Positions 44,417 through 53,971 are shown, numbered from the stretch's first letter. The stretch is 64,000 nt of DNA from Alloscardovia venturai (GCF_042676605.1 NZ_JBHTHQ010000021.1:310001-374000); one strand, 5' to 3'. Translations and numbers: made by a program. The notes: generated by a model from the letters alone, not told the origin.

Positions 44417-46405
44417 CTACTCGTCGAGACCAAGCTCAAGTTTGCCACCTGGGATTGCGTCCAGAAGGTCACGCGTATAGCGTGTTTGAGGATGATTAAA
44501 CACTTCATCGGTTGTCGCATGTTCAACAAGCTTGCCGTGCTGCATCACGACAACTTCGTCCGCTATTTGGCGAACTACTGCCAAATCATGTGTGATGAAG
44601 AGGTATGTCAGACCTTGTTCAGCTTGCAAATCATTGAGCAGATGTAGTACTTGGTCTTGCACAAGTACATCGAGCGCAGATACCGCTTCATCAGCTACGA
44701 TAACGTCAGGGTTGAGAGCCATTGCGCGAGCTACTGCGATACGCTGGCGTTGTCCGCCAGAAAGCTCGTTTGGATAGCGACTCATCACTGACTGTGGCAT
44801 CTCAACCATGTCAAGTAGCTCACGCACGCGTGCCTCGCGAGTCTTCTTATTTCCTATCTTATGAATACGCAACGGCTCTTCGATAGAACGGAAGATAGAA
44901 TACGTTGGATCAAGTGAGCCATATGGGTTCTGGAAGACAGGTTGTACATGACGTCTAAAGTCAAGGAGCTGCTTGGCGTCGAAGGATTGAATATCCACAC
45001 CTTCGTAAGTGACTGTACCTGATGTCGGGTCAAGCAGATGTAGGACCATATTTGCCACTGTTGATTTGCCAGATCCAGACTCGCCTACGATTGCTAAAGT
45101 AGTTCCACGCTTCACGTCGAAGGAAACGTCATCAACGGCCTTAAACATTTTTTTGCGACCAGGAACTTTAAATTCGCGTCCAAGATTCTTTACAGAGATG
45201 ATAACGTCATGATCTGTAGTCTGCGTAGCATCCTGATCATGAGCTTCACGAATGACTGTGCGTGAAGAAGTTGATTCCATACGCTTCGAGGCAAGAGAAG
45301 GCGCTGCTGACACGAGACGTTTCGTATACGGATGCTGAGGATGCTGAAGCACCTCAAGACTTGGACCAGACTCAACAATCTGTCCTTTATACATCACGAC
45401 GATATGCTGTGCACGCTCTGCGGCGAGACCCAAATCATGTGTGATAAACAGCACAGCAGTTCCCAAAGAATCAGTAAGCGCATGCAAATGGTCCAAGATG
45501 CGCTTCTGTACTGTGACGTCAAGTGCTGATGTTGGCTCATCTGCGATAAGCAAACGCGGACGAGCAGCAAGCCCCATCGCAATAAGTGCACGCTGACGCA
45601 TACCACCAGAATACTCATGCGGATACTGGCGTGCTCGCATGGCAGCATCTGGCAGACCCGCTTCGTCAAGAAGTCCAGCAATGCGGTCGCTCATTGTAGA
45701 GCCAGTTACATATTTTTGTGCTATCTGTGCAGCAGTCTCTTTATCGATACCAGCCTCTTCCATGTCATGACGGACATTCCATCTGGTAACTGAGCCTGGA
45801 GTCCACTGTGATTCCCATATCTTGAGGATTTCAGCACTGACTTTCTCTCCACCCGCTTCTTTTGCAGAGTTAAGAAGCGCATCACGCTTATCGGACCCCA
45901 AGAAGAGCTCATCGTCATCTCCATGACTCTCTTGTGCGGCAACTTTTTCGGCATCGGTCATTTCCAGACCTTGAGAAAGCTTGATACGCTGCTCACGAGT
46001 GATATCGATATTGTTTGCTGTCAGTGCTTCCTTAATCTGTGTATCAATGCGATAGACAGGGTTTAGGTTCGACATCGGATCTTGAGGCACTAAGCCTAAC
46101 TTCGATCCACGGATAGCTTCAAACTGCTGAGGAGTAAATCCTGAGATTTCCTCGCCCATAAGCTTGATACTGCCGCCGGTAATATGTCCTGTACCCGGCA
46201 GCAAGCCCAACGCCGCCATGGCGGATGTCGATTTACCAGAGCCCGACTCACCTACAATAGCCACCCATTGACCTGGATAAACGTTAAAACTTGCATCGCG
46301 CACAGCTTTAACCGAGCCGGTAGAAGTATTAAACTCTACTTGGAGATTTTTCACTTCAAGTAATGGCTCAGGGACATATGTATCTTTCATGTTTTCAGTC
46401 ATCAT
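44417..46405 (-). CDS. oppDF: peptide ABC transporter, fused OppD-OppF ATPase
   Basis: 662 aa with two ABC domains in one chain. ABC1: Walker A GESGSGKST at 52-60, PQDPMSNLNP, signature YSGGMRQR at 265-272. About 100 extra residues (about 132-238, charged and helical) sit between the Q-loop and the signature, where OppD has about 50. ABC2: GESGSGKSTVANMVL, FQNPYGSLDP, LSGGQRQRIAVARAMALNP, ADEAVSALD. Energises dipeptide/oligopeptide uptake with the two permeases and the binding protein upstream. Final gene of the operon. Confidence 0.94.
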   Translation of the reverse strand: MMTENMKDTYVPEPLLEVKNLQVEFNTSTGSVKAVRDASFNVYPGQWVAIVGESGSGKSTSAMAALGLLPGTGHITGGSIKLMGEEISGFTPQQFEAIRGSKLGLVPQDPMSNLNPVYRIDTQIKEALTANNIDITREQRIKLSQGLEMTDAEKVAAQESHGDDDELFLGSDKRDALLNSAKEAGGEKVSAEILKIWESQWTPGSVTRWNVRHDMEEAGIDKETAAQIAQKYVTGSTMSDRIAGLLDEAGLPDAAMRARQYPHEYSGGMRQRALIAMGLAARPRLLIADEPTSALDVTVQKRILDHLHALTDSLGTAVLFITHDLGLAAERAQHIVVMYKGQIVESGPSLEVLQHPQHPYTKRLVSAAPSLASKRMESTSSRTVIREAHDQDATQTTDHDVIISVKNLGREFKVPGRKKMFKAVDDVSFDVKRGTTLAIVGESGSGKSTVANMVLHLLDPTSGTVTYEGVDIQSFDAKQLLDFRRHVQPVFQNPYGSLDPTYSIFRSIEEPLRIHKIGNKKTREARVRELLDMVEMPQSVMSRYPNELSGGQRQRIAVARAMALNPDVIVADEAVSALDVLVQDQVLHLLNDLQAEQGLTYLFITHDLAVVRQIADEVVVMQHGKLVEHATTDEVFNHPQTRYTRDLLDAIPGGKLELGLDE

Positions 46406-46416
46406 TATCTCCTCGC

Positions 46417-47370
46417 CTACTCTGTACGGCTCTTTGGATCCAGTGCATCACGTACTGCGTCTCCAAGCATGATAAATGCCAATGCAGTAATTGCCAAAGC
46501 AAGTGACGGGTAGAACAGAATCATCGGTTGTGTACGAAGCATCGTCTGCGCCGTAGAAATATCGCCTCCCCAGCTTACGTTGCCAGACGGCATACCAAGC
46601 CCCAAGAAGCTCAGCGTAGCTTCCAACACAATGTAGCTTGCAAGTGAAGTAGTACCCACAACAAGTACCGGAGCTATAGCATTAGGAATAATATGTCGGA
46701 AAAGATTACGCATAGGAGTTGAACCTAACGCTGTTGATGCAGTGTTAAATTCAAGGTTTTTCGCTTCGAGGACAGCACTTCGTGCGATACGTGCAATGGA
46801 CACCCAGCCAAACAATGCCATCACAAGTACAATCTTCCAAATGGAATTTGACGTACGGAACATCTGGAGGACTACGATTGCGCCGAGCAACAGCGGAATT
46901 GCATAAAAGATATCGATAATTCGCGATAAGAGCGAGTCTACCCATCCGCCAAAGAATCCTGCTAGGGCGCCGATGATACCACCTACAACAACAACGATAA
47001 GCGTTGTAGCGATACCGACGGTAAGCGATGTGCGAGTACCGTAGATGACTCGAGCGTAGATGTCACATCCCTGAAGATTGTAACCAAAGATATGACCTGG
47101 TGAAGGATTATTACGGGAGAAGTCTAGCGAGCAATAGTTCGGATCAACTTTTGTAAACACCTGTGGGAACAATGCTACAAAAGCGATGAAAACGATAACG
47201 AGCGCGGAAACGATGAAGAGCGGATTCTTGCGAAGAGTACGCCATGCATCTGCCCACATACTTGTAGCAGGAGCATTTGTATCGACCGCATCGACATCCT
47301 GAAGTGGTGTTTCCTCAAGCGGAGCCACATAGCGTTCTTGACCTGGAAGTGCAGAATTATTCATAGTCAT
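46417..47370 (-). CDS. oppC: peptide ABC transporter permease (OppC/DppC)
   Basis: 317 aa. N-terminal cytosolic segment, then six membrane helices, with the EAA loop STALGSTPMRNLFRHIIPNA (contacts the ATPase). An N-terminal OppC leader of the oligopeptide permease family is present. Ends 11 bp before oppDF; AAGGAGAAG precedes ATG 47370. Confidence 0.93.
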   Translation of the reverse strand: MTMNNSALPGQERYVAPLEETPLQDVDAVDTNAPATSMWADAWRTLRKNPLFIVSALVIVFIAFVALFPQVFTKVDPNYCSLDFSRNNPSPGHIFGYNLQGCDIYARVIYGTRTSLTVGIATTLIVVVVGGIIGALAGFFGGWVDSLLSRIIDIFYAIPLLLGAIVVLQMFRTSNSIWKIVLVMALFGWVSIARIARSAVLEAKNLEFNTASTALGSTPMRNLFRHIIPNAIAPVLVVGTTSLASYIVLEATLSFLGLGMPSGNVSWGGDISTAQTMLRTQPMILFYPSLALAITALAFIMLGDAVRDALDPKSRTE

Positions 47371-47385
47371 TTTCTTCTCCTTCCT

Positions 47386-48315
47386 TTACTGGTAACGAAT
47401 TCGAGGATCGAGTACAGCGTAGAGCATATCCACAGCAAGGTTGCAGATGACAAAGATGAATACGAGCACTGTCACAATCGAGACGACGAGATTGGATTCA
47501 CCTTGCAATATAGCCTTGTACAAAGTGTTGCCTATACCGTTGATATTGAAGATTCGTTCAGAAATCATGGCACCGCCGAGAAGTGCACCTAAATCTGCGC
47601 CTAAATACGTTACAACAGGAATCAGCGAATTACGCAAAATATGGTTGACTATGACATTCTTATTGCTCAAGCCCTTTGCACGAGCAGTACGCACGTAGTC
47701 GAGAGTGCGGTTTGAAGCTACCTCAGTGCGTGTCAGTCGGATAATATATGCCATTGACCCCGAACCGAGAACCATCGCAGGCATAAGCAAATCAATGAAA
47801 CCTGGTCTTGCGCCAGCAGTTACAGGGAAAATGCGCCACTGCACACCAAGGAAGTACTGCATTACGAAACCGGTAACGAATGTCGGGACAGAAATAAGAA
47901 GCAAGGAAACGATGAGAATGACGGAATCGTACCATTTGCCTTTTTTAAGTCCAGCGATGATACCGAAAACTACACCAAAAATCGCTTCAAAAACAAACGC
48001 CATCAAACCAAGCTTGATAGTTACGGGGAACGCCGCGCCCATCACATCAATGACCGGACGATTTCCGCGTAAAGTATTTCCAAAGTCGAGCGTCAGAGCA
48101 TTCTTTAAGAAGTACAAATATTGGATGATGAATGGTTGATCCAAATGATATTCAGCACGGATCTGCCGAGCAATCTGCGCATTTACTGGTTTATCGCCGA
48201 ACATTGCAACTACAGGGTCTCCCGGAAGTGCAAATACCAATGCATAAATAAGCAATGTGGTACCCAAAATCACAGGAATCATCTGTAGCACTCGGCGTAG
48301 GAAGTATTTCCACAT
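47386..48315 (-). CDS. oppB: peptide ABC transporter permease (OppB/DppB)
   Basis: 309 aa. MWKYFLRRVLQMIPVILGTTLLIYALVFALPGDP opens with the standard DppB N-terminus; EAA motif RTARAKGLSNKNVIVNHILRN. ATG 48315 preferred over an open start 19 codons upstream, since the family begins MxxYxxRR here. Separated from oppA by a 120-bp gap containing a strong stem. Confidence 0.93.
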   Translation of the reverse strand: MWKYFLRRVLQMIPVILGTTLLIYALVFALPGDPVVAMFGDKPVNAQIARQIRAEYHLDQPFIIQYLYFLKNALTLDFGNTLRGNRPVIDVMGAAFPVTIKLGLMAFVFEAIFGVVFGIIAGLKKGKWYDSVILIVSLLLISVPTFVTGFVMQYFLGVQWRIFPVTAGARPGFIDLLMPAMVLGSGSMAYIIRLTRTEVASNRTLDYVRTARAKGLSNKNVIVNHILRNSLIPVVTYLGADLGALLGGAMISERIFNINGIGNTLYKAILQGESNLVVSIVTVLVFIFVICNLAVDMLYAVLDPRIRYQ

Positions 48316-48361
48316 GAGCGTATCTCTCTTTATATTGAAGGATTTGTGTAATTCTAGCACG

Positions 48362-48397
48362 AAGGTGCTCATCGCGGAAGACCGTAATGAGCACCTT
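48362..48397 (-). terminator. stem between oppA and oppB
   Basis: 11-bp perfect stem AAGGTGCTCAT / ATGAGCACCTT, 14-nt loop, in the oppA-oppB intergenic gap. No long T-run follows on the minus strand. It could attenuate or stabilise the 3' end of oppA mRNA so that the binding protein is made in excess. Confidence 0.6.
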
Positions 48398-48436
48398 TAT
48401 CGCACTGATTTCAGTGTCACCGATTGAAGGGGTAAA

Positions 48437-50074
48437 CTACTTAGTCAATGCACGATAGTCTGGATAGGAATTCCAGCCGATAGTGAAGCCCTTTACTGCT
48501 GTAGAAGCAACACCAGTGTTATTGCGATAGTACACAGGGATAGATGGAAGATCCTTCAGCAAGATTTCTTCAGCCTGCTGATAAATCTTGTTAGCATCCT
48601 CGGTACTGGAAGCAGCCGCAGCCTTTTCGAGCAGTGCATCAAATTCAGGATTCTTATAGTCACCATCATTAGAACCGTTACCATCAGCTGCTGCAGTGCT
48701 GTAGAGAGGCTTGAGATAGTTCTCCGCAGATGGATAGTCAGGCATCCAGCCAGCACGGAACACTGCCTTCAAAGTACGATTGTTAATAGATTGACGCAAC
48801 TCTTGGAAGGTTGCCACTGGGGTGGACTCTACATCAATGCCAAGGGCATTCTTAATGGAATTCGCATACGCATCGAAGATATCCTTGTGGCCGCCGTCAG
48901 CGTTATAGGTCAAGGAGAGTTTAGTATTTCCCCAATCGCTAATCTTATTTGCCTCATCCCACAGTTTCTTTGCTTCGGTTGCATTATACTTAAGCACGTC
49001 GTTGCCCTTAAGGCTCTCAGAGTAGCCAGGAATCATTGGAGTGACATAATCGACAGCAGGTGTACCAGTACCGCCTAGTACTTTCTTGACAATTTGCTCA
49101 CGGTTAATCGCGCGAGAGATTGCCGCACGACGCAGGCGACCTTCTTCATTGTTGCCGAAATGCTCAAGTGCTGCAGGAATAGTTAGAGTCTGAATGACTG
49201 AGCCAGCCTTGTTATATGCCTGAACCGAGCTTTCGGAGGTGAAGGTTGTCGTTGCTGATGTAGGCACACCATCCATGACGTCAAGATTTCCTGCCTGAAC
49301 ATCGGAGTATGCCGAGTCCATATCGGTGTAAATTTGGAAATCAATGCCGGCATTCTTTGCAGGATTATTACCCTTATACGAGTCATTCTTGACAAGCTTG
49401 ATGGACTGATTGTGAGTCCAAGACTTGAACTTGTAGGAGCCATTGCCCACCGGCTTCTGACCAAATGCTTTTGGATCCTTATAGAAGGAATCTGGAAGTG
49501 GGAAGAATGCGGAGTACCCCACCTGAATTGGGAAAGTAGAAGATCCAGACTTCAGTTCCACGCTAAAATGTGTATCGTCAGTGATGGTCAAGCCAGACAA
49601 TTGCGCATCAGAAGAAACGTTATCACCCTGGAGCTCGTCATAACCCTTGATATTGGAGAACCATGAATTATTCAGCATGCTATTCTTCGCTACTGCTGCA
49701 TAGCTCCATGCCTTTGTAAAGGATTCAGAGGTAACTTTAGTACCGTCCGTGAAAGTCCAGTCAGGGTTCAGCGTGATATCAAACTTAGTGTTGTTATCTT
49801 TTGCCTTAATAGATTTTGCAACTTCATTCTTTGCATTGCCCTTGACATCAAAATCAACCAAGCCAGCAAAGAGAAGATCGATGACCTTACCGCCACCTGT
49901 TTCATTAGTATTTGCTGGAATAAGTGAATTTTCTGGCTCAGAATTATATGCAGTAATGATTGCGTTAGTGCTACTCGATGAGGAGCCACTATTTCCAGAA
50001 GCGCCGCATGCTCCCAGAGCGAGCACAACTGTAGCAACTGCTGCAGTAAGTACTGTAAACTTCGTCTTCTTCAT
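48437..50074 (-). CDS. oppA: peptide-binding lipoprotein (OppA/DppA, SBP family 5)
   Basis: Extracellular solute-binding lipoprotein. From ATG 50074 (545 aa, AAGGAAAG upstream): signal peptide KKTKFTVLTAAVATVVLALGAC with lipobox LGAC, a Ser/Gly linker, then the SBP_bac_5 domain (PENSLIPANTNETGG, LKSGSSTFPIQVGYSAFFPLPDSFYKDP, IPVYYRNN). Peptide length and type not readable. Head of oppA-oppB-oppC-oppDF; promoter region is the AT-rich 290 bp to its right. Confidence 0.95.
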   Translation of the reverse strand: MKKTKFTVLTAAVATVVLALGACGASGNSGSSSSSTNAIITAYNSEPENSLIPANTNETGGGKVIDLLFAGLVDFDVKGNAKNEVAKSIKAKDNNTKFDITLNPDWTFTDGTKVTSESFTKAWSYAAVAKNSMLNNSWFSNIKGYDELQGDNVSSDAQLSGLTITDDTHFSVELKSGSSTFPIQVGYSAFFPLPDSFYKDPKAFGQKPVGNGSYKFKSWTHNQSIKLVKNDSYKGNNPAKNAGIDFQIYTDMDSAYSDVQAGNLDVMDGVPTSATTTFTSESSVQAYNKAGSVIQTLTIPAALEHFGNNEEGRLRRAAISRAINREQIVKKVLGGTGTPAVDYVTPMIPGYSESLKGNDVLKYNATEAKKLWDEANKISDWGNTKLSLTYNADGGHKDIFDAYANSIKNALGIDVESTPVATFQELRQSINNRTLKAVFRAGWMPDYPSAENYLKPLYSTAAADGNGSNDGDYKNPEFDALLEKAAAASSTEDANKIYQQAEEILLKDLPSIPVYYRNNTGVASTAVKGFTIGWNSYPDYRALTK

Positions 50075-50299
50075 ATCTTTCTTTCCTTCTGCCGTAATGG
50101 CACCATGCACAAAAGTACAGTTGAACTGAAACGTCTTGTGAACGTACTGAAAAATTTAGCAGAAAAATATTTCATTCTGAAGAATTTTTCTTCGCGAATA
50201 TACAAAATAATCGAATATTTATTCACACATATGCATATTATCTGCATAATTATTGAGTTTTCCTCGCACATAGATTTTTCTTATAACGCGTTTAAATGT

Positions 50300-50312
50300 T
50301 TCACATTGTGAA
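50300..50312. promoter_or_regulatory. palindrome in the oppA upstream region
   Basis: TTCACATTGTGAA is a perfect 6+6 palindrome around one base and is embedded in a longer near-palindrome (AAATGTTTCAC ATT GTGAACATTT). The 290 bp between oppA and the Xer gene hold no gene; they are very AT-rich. The site is a likely transcription-factor operator, identity unknown. Confidence 0.45.
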
Positions 50313-50364
50313 CATTTTCGATGATTGCAGCGGCGCGCACAGCATACAAGCCTATTCCAAGTAA

Positions 50365-51294
50365 CTATGCCCGAGGAAATGCCTGTTCATATTTCTTTGT
50401 GAGCTGTTCCAACGAAACATGCGTGTACCGCTGCGTCGTCTGCAGCGATGAATGTCCCAACATCTCTTGTACTTCTCGCAAATCCGCTCCCCCATCCAGC
50501 ATATGTGTCGCAGCAGAGTGGCGTAATGCATGCGGGGAAATATCAGGTACTCCAGCAGCGCGCGCACGCTCGTGAACGAGCTCACGCACTTGACGCTGAT
50601 TGATACGACCACCTCGTGCGCCTAAAAATAAAGCACCATGCGGTGTATGCTCATTTATCAGCACAGCACGTCCAGTAGAAAGCCACTCTTCCAGTGCATG
50701 CGCAGCGGGGATACCAAAAGGAACGATACGTTGTTTATTACCCTTGCCTGTCACTCTCACAGTATGTTGAGAAAAATCTACATCGGATATATCGAGGGAA
50801 ACGAGTTCTGCTACGCGCACCCCAGTCGCATAGAGCAGTTCCATTATGGCGTTATCTCGCACGGCAAGGGGCTTTCGAGACACCTCTTGCTCCTGAGGCA
50901 TCTGTACTTGAACGAATTCTTCCGCCTGACTTCTCGTCAGCACTTCCGGAAGTCGTGAAGACTGCCGCGGAGTAGCTAAACTTGCCGCAGGATTTGACGA
51001 TGAAATCCCGTGCGTATGTGTATAGGAGAAGAATCCTCTCAATGCCACGACTTTGCGTGCCAAAGATGTCTTAGAAATTCCCTTATGCGTTTCATGCGCC
51101 ATCCACGCACGTAAGTGATCAAGATTAACAGAGTCCAATGTATCAATGCCACGAAGATGAAGTATATGCAGCACTTCTCGTACATCGGTTTCATATGCTT
51201 TCACCGTTAATGGACTTAGACCTCGATTTGAAGAGAGATACTGAACGTATGCTTCTACAACATGGTTCATCTGCTCACTCATCGTGTAGTCCAT
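50365..51294 (-). CDS. XerC/XerD-type tyrosine recombinase
   Basis: 309 aa, chromosome dimer resolution. Catalytic residues are all visible: R160 (GVRVAELV), K184 (GKGNKQR), H255-x-x-R258 (PHALRHS), H281 (LGHSS) and Y290 (TTQRYTH). N-terminal SAM-like core-binding domain. Whether XerC or XerD cannot be decided here; a second one would be expected elsewhere. Position upstream of tyrA/pheA and parA-scp is not diagnostic of a mobile element, and no att repeats are seen. Confidence 0.9.
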   Translation of the reverse strand: MDYTMSEQMNHVVEAYVQYLSSNRGLSPLTVKAYETDVREVLHILHLRGIDTLDSVNLDHLRAWMAHETHKGISKTSLARKVVALRGFFSYTHTHGISSSNPAASLATPRQSSRLPEVLTRSQAEEFVQVQMPQEQEVSRKPLAVRDNAIMELLYATGVRVAELVSLDISDVDFSQHTVRVTGKGNKQRIVPFGIPAAHALEEWLSTGRAVLINEHTPHGALFLGARGGRINQRQVRELVHERARAAGVPDISPHALRHSAATHMLDGGADLREVQEMLGHSSLQTTQRYTHVSLEQLTKKYEQAFPRA

Positions 51295-51321
51295 CGCAGC
51301 TGCTCCTTATCTGCCTTACCC

Positions 51322-51350
51322 TTCATAATTCTCACTTATCAGCGTATACT
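51322..51350 (+). promoter_or_regulatory. promoter of the DUF6725-like gene, leaderless type
   Basis: TTCATA (51322-51327), 17-bp spacer, TATACT (51345-51350); the predicted start point is 51357, the A of the ATG. Confidence 0.45.
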
Positions 51351-51356
51351 TCCAGT

Positions 51357-51629
51357 ATGGATTCATCTCTATCTCTCGCGCACATTCCACAAAGCTCACG
51401 TATCGTTATACGCACTTATGCTGGAAGAGATGATGATACAGGGCGCCAACTATACCGCGATTTCGTGGGGCACGTTATACAGACACACGAACAATTCCTC
51501 ATTCTTGAACGGGATGCCAGCGCAAACGGGAAACGCGCCGCTCAAATAGTGCGTATCAACGCAAACGACATCGTACGATTGAAACCTATCCCCGAGCGTC
51601 CTAGTGCGAATGCAGCTCAACGTATATGA
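51357..51629 (+). CDS. small DUF6725-like protein
   Basis: 90 aa, beta-rich: IPQSSRIVIRTYAGRDDDTGRQLYRDFVGHVIQTHEQFLILERDASANGKRAAQIVRINANDIVRLKPIPER. It looks like a bifidobacterial small protein with an SH3-like/acetyltransferase-associated fold (DUF6725); name uncertain, function unknown. Convergent overlap of 13 bp with tyrA. Confidence 0.75.
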   Translation: MDSSLSLAHIPQSSRIVIRTYAGRDDDTGRQLYRDFVGHVIQTHEQFLILERDASANGKRAAQIVRINANDIVRLKPIPERPSANAAQRI

Positions 51630-52624
51630 GCAAAATCACGAATATGGGCTTCCTGTGCGTCTATATACTCAACTCGTCCGCCTTTTTGTGAAATCTGAAT
51701 AAGCTGAGCCTTCCATGTGTCATCATCGGTATCAAGATGAACCGAGTACATGCCCGCAGGAATTCCTTTAGAAAGCTCCATGCGTACACGACGATATGGC
51801 TCCGCTTCAGCAAAGAAACGTTTCAGTGGCACCAGCTTATCCGCTGAGTTGTCCCCATCTAAGATGTCTGCGACTTCATTAAGACGACGAGCTATATCAC
51901 GTACAAGTATCGCTACATTATCAGGGTTCTCCTCCACCATCGCTTGCGTACGGTCCGGGGAAGTCATCGCCACACGAGTCATATCTCGCCACGATCCTGC
52001 AGCAAGAGCTACTGCAACGTTAGACTCAGAACTTTCGACGAGCTGATTTGCGAGCACTGTCGCCACAACGTGTGGCATGTGAGAAATCTGTGCAGCTGCT
52101 AGATCATGAGCATGAGCATCGGTAACGATGAAACGATTTTGCGCGCCATCGGTGATAAGACGAGCAACTATAAGGAAACGAGAAAAATCAGTATCTCCCT
52201 CTACAGTAACTGCCCATGTTGCAGCATCAAACAAATGCACATCAGCAGCAGCAAAGCTTGCATTTTCATTGCCGGTCATAGGGTGAGCACCAACGAATTG
52301 CTGGCGAAGATGATGCTTTGTAACGCTCGAGAGTACTTCTCGCTTCACGCTTCCCACATCTGTAAGCGTAGTATGTGGTAATAGCACACGTTCAAGCGTC
52401 TCTAGAATAGAATCCATTGCCTTGAGCGGGGTACACAATACGAGAATGTCAGGCTCAAGCCCCGCAAGTTCCTCTAGCGAATTTACACACACTATCCCCT
52501 GTTTGCGTGCAGAATCGTATGGTTCAAAACGATGATTCCAAGCAATGACATTGTGCCCCGACTTAACGAGTTTAAGCGCGAGTGATCCACCAATGAGACC
52601 TAACCCAGCAATTCCTACTTTCAT
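51617..52624 (-). CDS. tyrA: prephenate dehydrogenase
   Basis: Prephenate to 4-hydroxyphenylpyruvate (Tyr branch). 335 aa: GLGLIGGSLALKLVKSG (NAD site), LCTPLKAMDSI, DVGSVKREV, GAHPMTGNENASF. No chorismate mutase domain. ATG overlaps the pheA stop by 4 bp (ATGA), so pheA-tyrA are coupled. Confidence 0.93.
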   Translation of the reverse strand: MKVGIAGLGLIGGSLALKLVKSGHNVIAWNHRFEPYDSARKQGIVCVNSLEELAGLEPDILVLCTPLKAMDSILETLERVLLPHTTLTDVGSVKREVLSSVTKHHLRQQFVGAHPMTGNENASFAAADVHLFDAATWAVTVEGDTDFSRFLIVARLITDGAQNRFIVTDAHAHDLAAAQISHMPHVVATVLANQLVESSESNVAVALAAGSWRDMTRVAMTSPDRTQAMVEENPDNVAILVRDIARRLNEVADILDGDNSADKLVPLKRFFAEAEPYRRVRMELSKGIPAGMYSVHLDTDDDTWKAQLIQISQKGGRVEYIDAQEAHIRDFAHIR

Positions 52625-53553
52625 GCTTTTTCCTCCAAAACTGGATTAAGCCCTCGCTGTGGCAGATTCCACTGTTCCACAGGCAAAGAAACGATATCAC
52701 GAGCAGGATAAACCGCAAGAACCTTCAACCAATCCCCATGTGCAGAAATGTCATTCATCACCGAGCGCATAACAGCGTTATGAGGAGCTGAATCGAGTGT
52801 AATGATAAAACTATATGTACCGTTGACACCCTTGACGGGTCGGGATATGAGGCTCGTCATATTCAAACCATTATCACGGAAAACGTCAAGGAGATTTGCC
52901 ACCACACCTGGTCCAGTAGACAACGGGATAACAGTGATGACCGATTCATACGACTTGCACCATGACTCTTGCTCATCCTCATCCCGCCCTACATTTTCTT
53001 TTCGTTGCGAAAGAAGTAAAAAGTCCGTGTGAGCACCTTTATAGTCTTGGACACACGACTCAAAAAGCTCCAAACCGTACAACTCACCACAACCGTGTGG
53101 AGCCAGTGCTACTTGGTGGCTCTTGACATGCTCACATGCAGCTGCATTAGAACTGGAGGGGACTTGTGTAAGGTGATGTGACTTCGCAAAATCACTACAC
53201 TGCGCAAGCCCGTGCGGATGTGCTGTTACTTCCGTTAATTCGTCGTGATTATGCTGGACAAATGCATCAAATTCGACATCTATACTCAGTCGTGCAATTC
53301 CTAAAACGTTATAAGAATCAATGAGCTTATCAAGATTTTGCGCCACATACCCTTCAACATTATTTTCCCACGCAATAACACCGTAGCCGTCACCGCGCTC
53401 CACTGCTGTGAAAATATCGCGTTCGTGGCGCACAGCTACAAGTTCCACATCGACACAGTCTTTACTCTTGAGCTTTAGCTGATGAGAAAACTCCTGAGCC
53501 GCTTGGTAAGTAAACGATCCCCGAGGACCTAGATAGTACAGTTGCACACTCAT
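52621..53553 (-). CDS. pheA: prephenate dehydratase
   Basis: Prephenate to phenylpyruvate (Phe branch). 310 aa: YLGPRGSFTYQAAQEFS, TAHPHGLAQC, and a C-terminal ACT domain with TGPGVVANLLDVFRDNGLNMTSLISRPVKG (Phe feedback-inhibition site). No fused chorismate mutase. First of pheA-tyrA. Confidence 0.95.
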   Translation of the reverse strand: MSVQLYYLGPRGSFTYQAAQEFSHQLKLKSKDCVDVELVAVRHERDIFTAVERGDGYGVIAWENNVEGYVAQNLDKLIDSYNVLGIARLSIDVEFDAFVQHNHDELTEVTAHPHGLAQCSDFAKSHHLTQVPSSSNAAACEHVKSHQVALAPHGCGELYGLELFESCVQDYKGAHTDFLLLSQRKENVGRDEDEQESWCKSYESVITVIPLSTGPGVVANLLDVFRDNGLNMTSLISRPVKGVNGTYSFIITLDSAPHNAVMRSVMNDISAHGDWLKVLAVYPARDIVSLPVEQWNLPQRGLNPVLEEKA

Positions 53554-53578
53554 GTGGCACTATCCTCACTATTCTTCT

Positions 53579-53971
53579 CTATTCTTGGAAAAATTTCAGC
53601 CACGTATGTGGAAAAAGCGATACGACAATTTGCACAACAATAATGCCATATAACCAGATAGCTGATGCATGAAATGACCAAAAATTGGTCAATGCTGCAC
53701 CACCTAATGCAATTACTGTACTGCTTGATGTACTTGAGAATGCCATCATCCACACGATGACCGTGCTGATAACTGCATGAACAAATTCGTGCCATAGACC
53801 ACCACGCAACCCTGCTAAGAAGCATGACACTCCTACGACGAAGAGGGTAAGGAACAGTCCATATGGAATGCTGTAGGCTGCTCCAAGTCGATATGTAAAC
53901 ATTCCTGCCACTGCTACGATCACTGCTGTCACAAGCGTGACTACCCATCGTTGTAACCGACTATTCTTCAT
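53579..53971 (-). CDS. small membrane protein of unknown function
   Basis: About 130 aa, four to five hydrophobic helices (WVVTLVTAVIVAVAGMFTYRLG, YGLFLTLFVVGVSCFLAGL, AVISTVIVWMMAF, AIWLYGIIVVQIVVSLF). Unrecognised. ATG 53971; a TACAAT at 53984-53979 places a start 1 nt before it. It is 25 bp upstream of pheA on the same strand and could share its transcript. Confidence 0.6.
   Translation of the reverse strand: MKNSRLQRWVVTLVTAVIVAVAGMFTYRLGAAYSIPYGLFLTLFVVGVSCFLAGLRGGLWHEFVHAVISTVIVWMMAFSSTSSSTVIALGGAALTNFWSFHASAIWLYGIIVVQIVVSLFPHTWLKFFQE

Noticed and set aside
53550..53948. 132-codon minus-strand frame after pheA
   Set aside because: It is a frame shadow of the membrane gene at 53579-53971, with Cys/Ser-rich, low-hydrophobicity composition.
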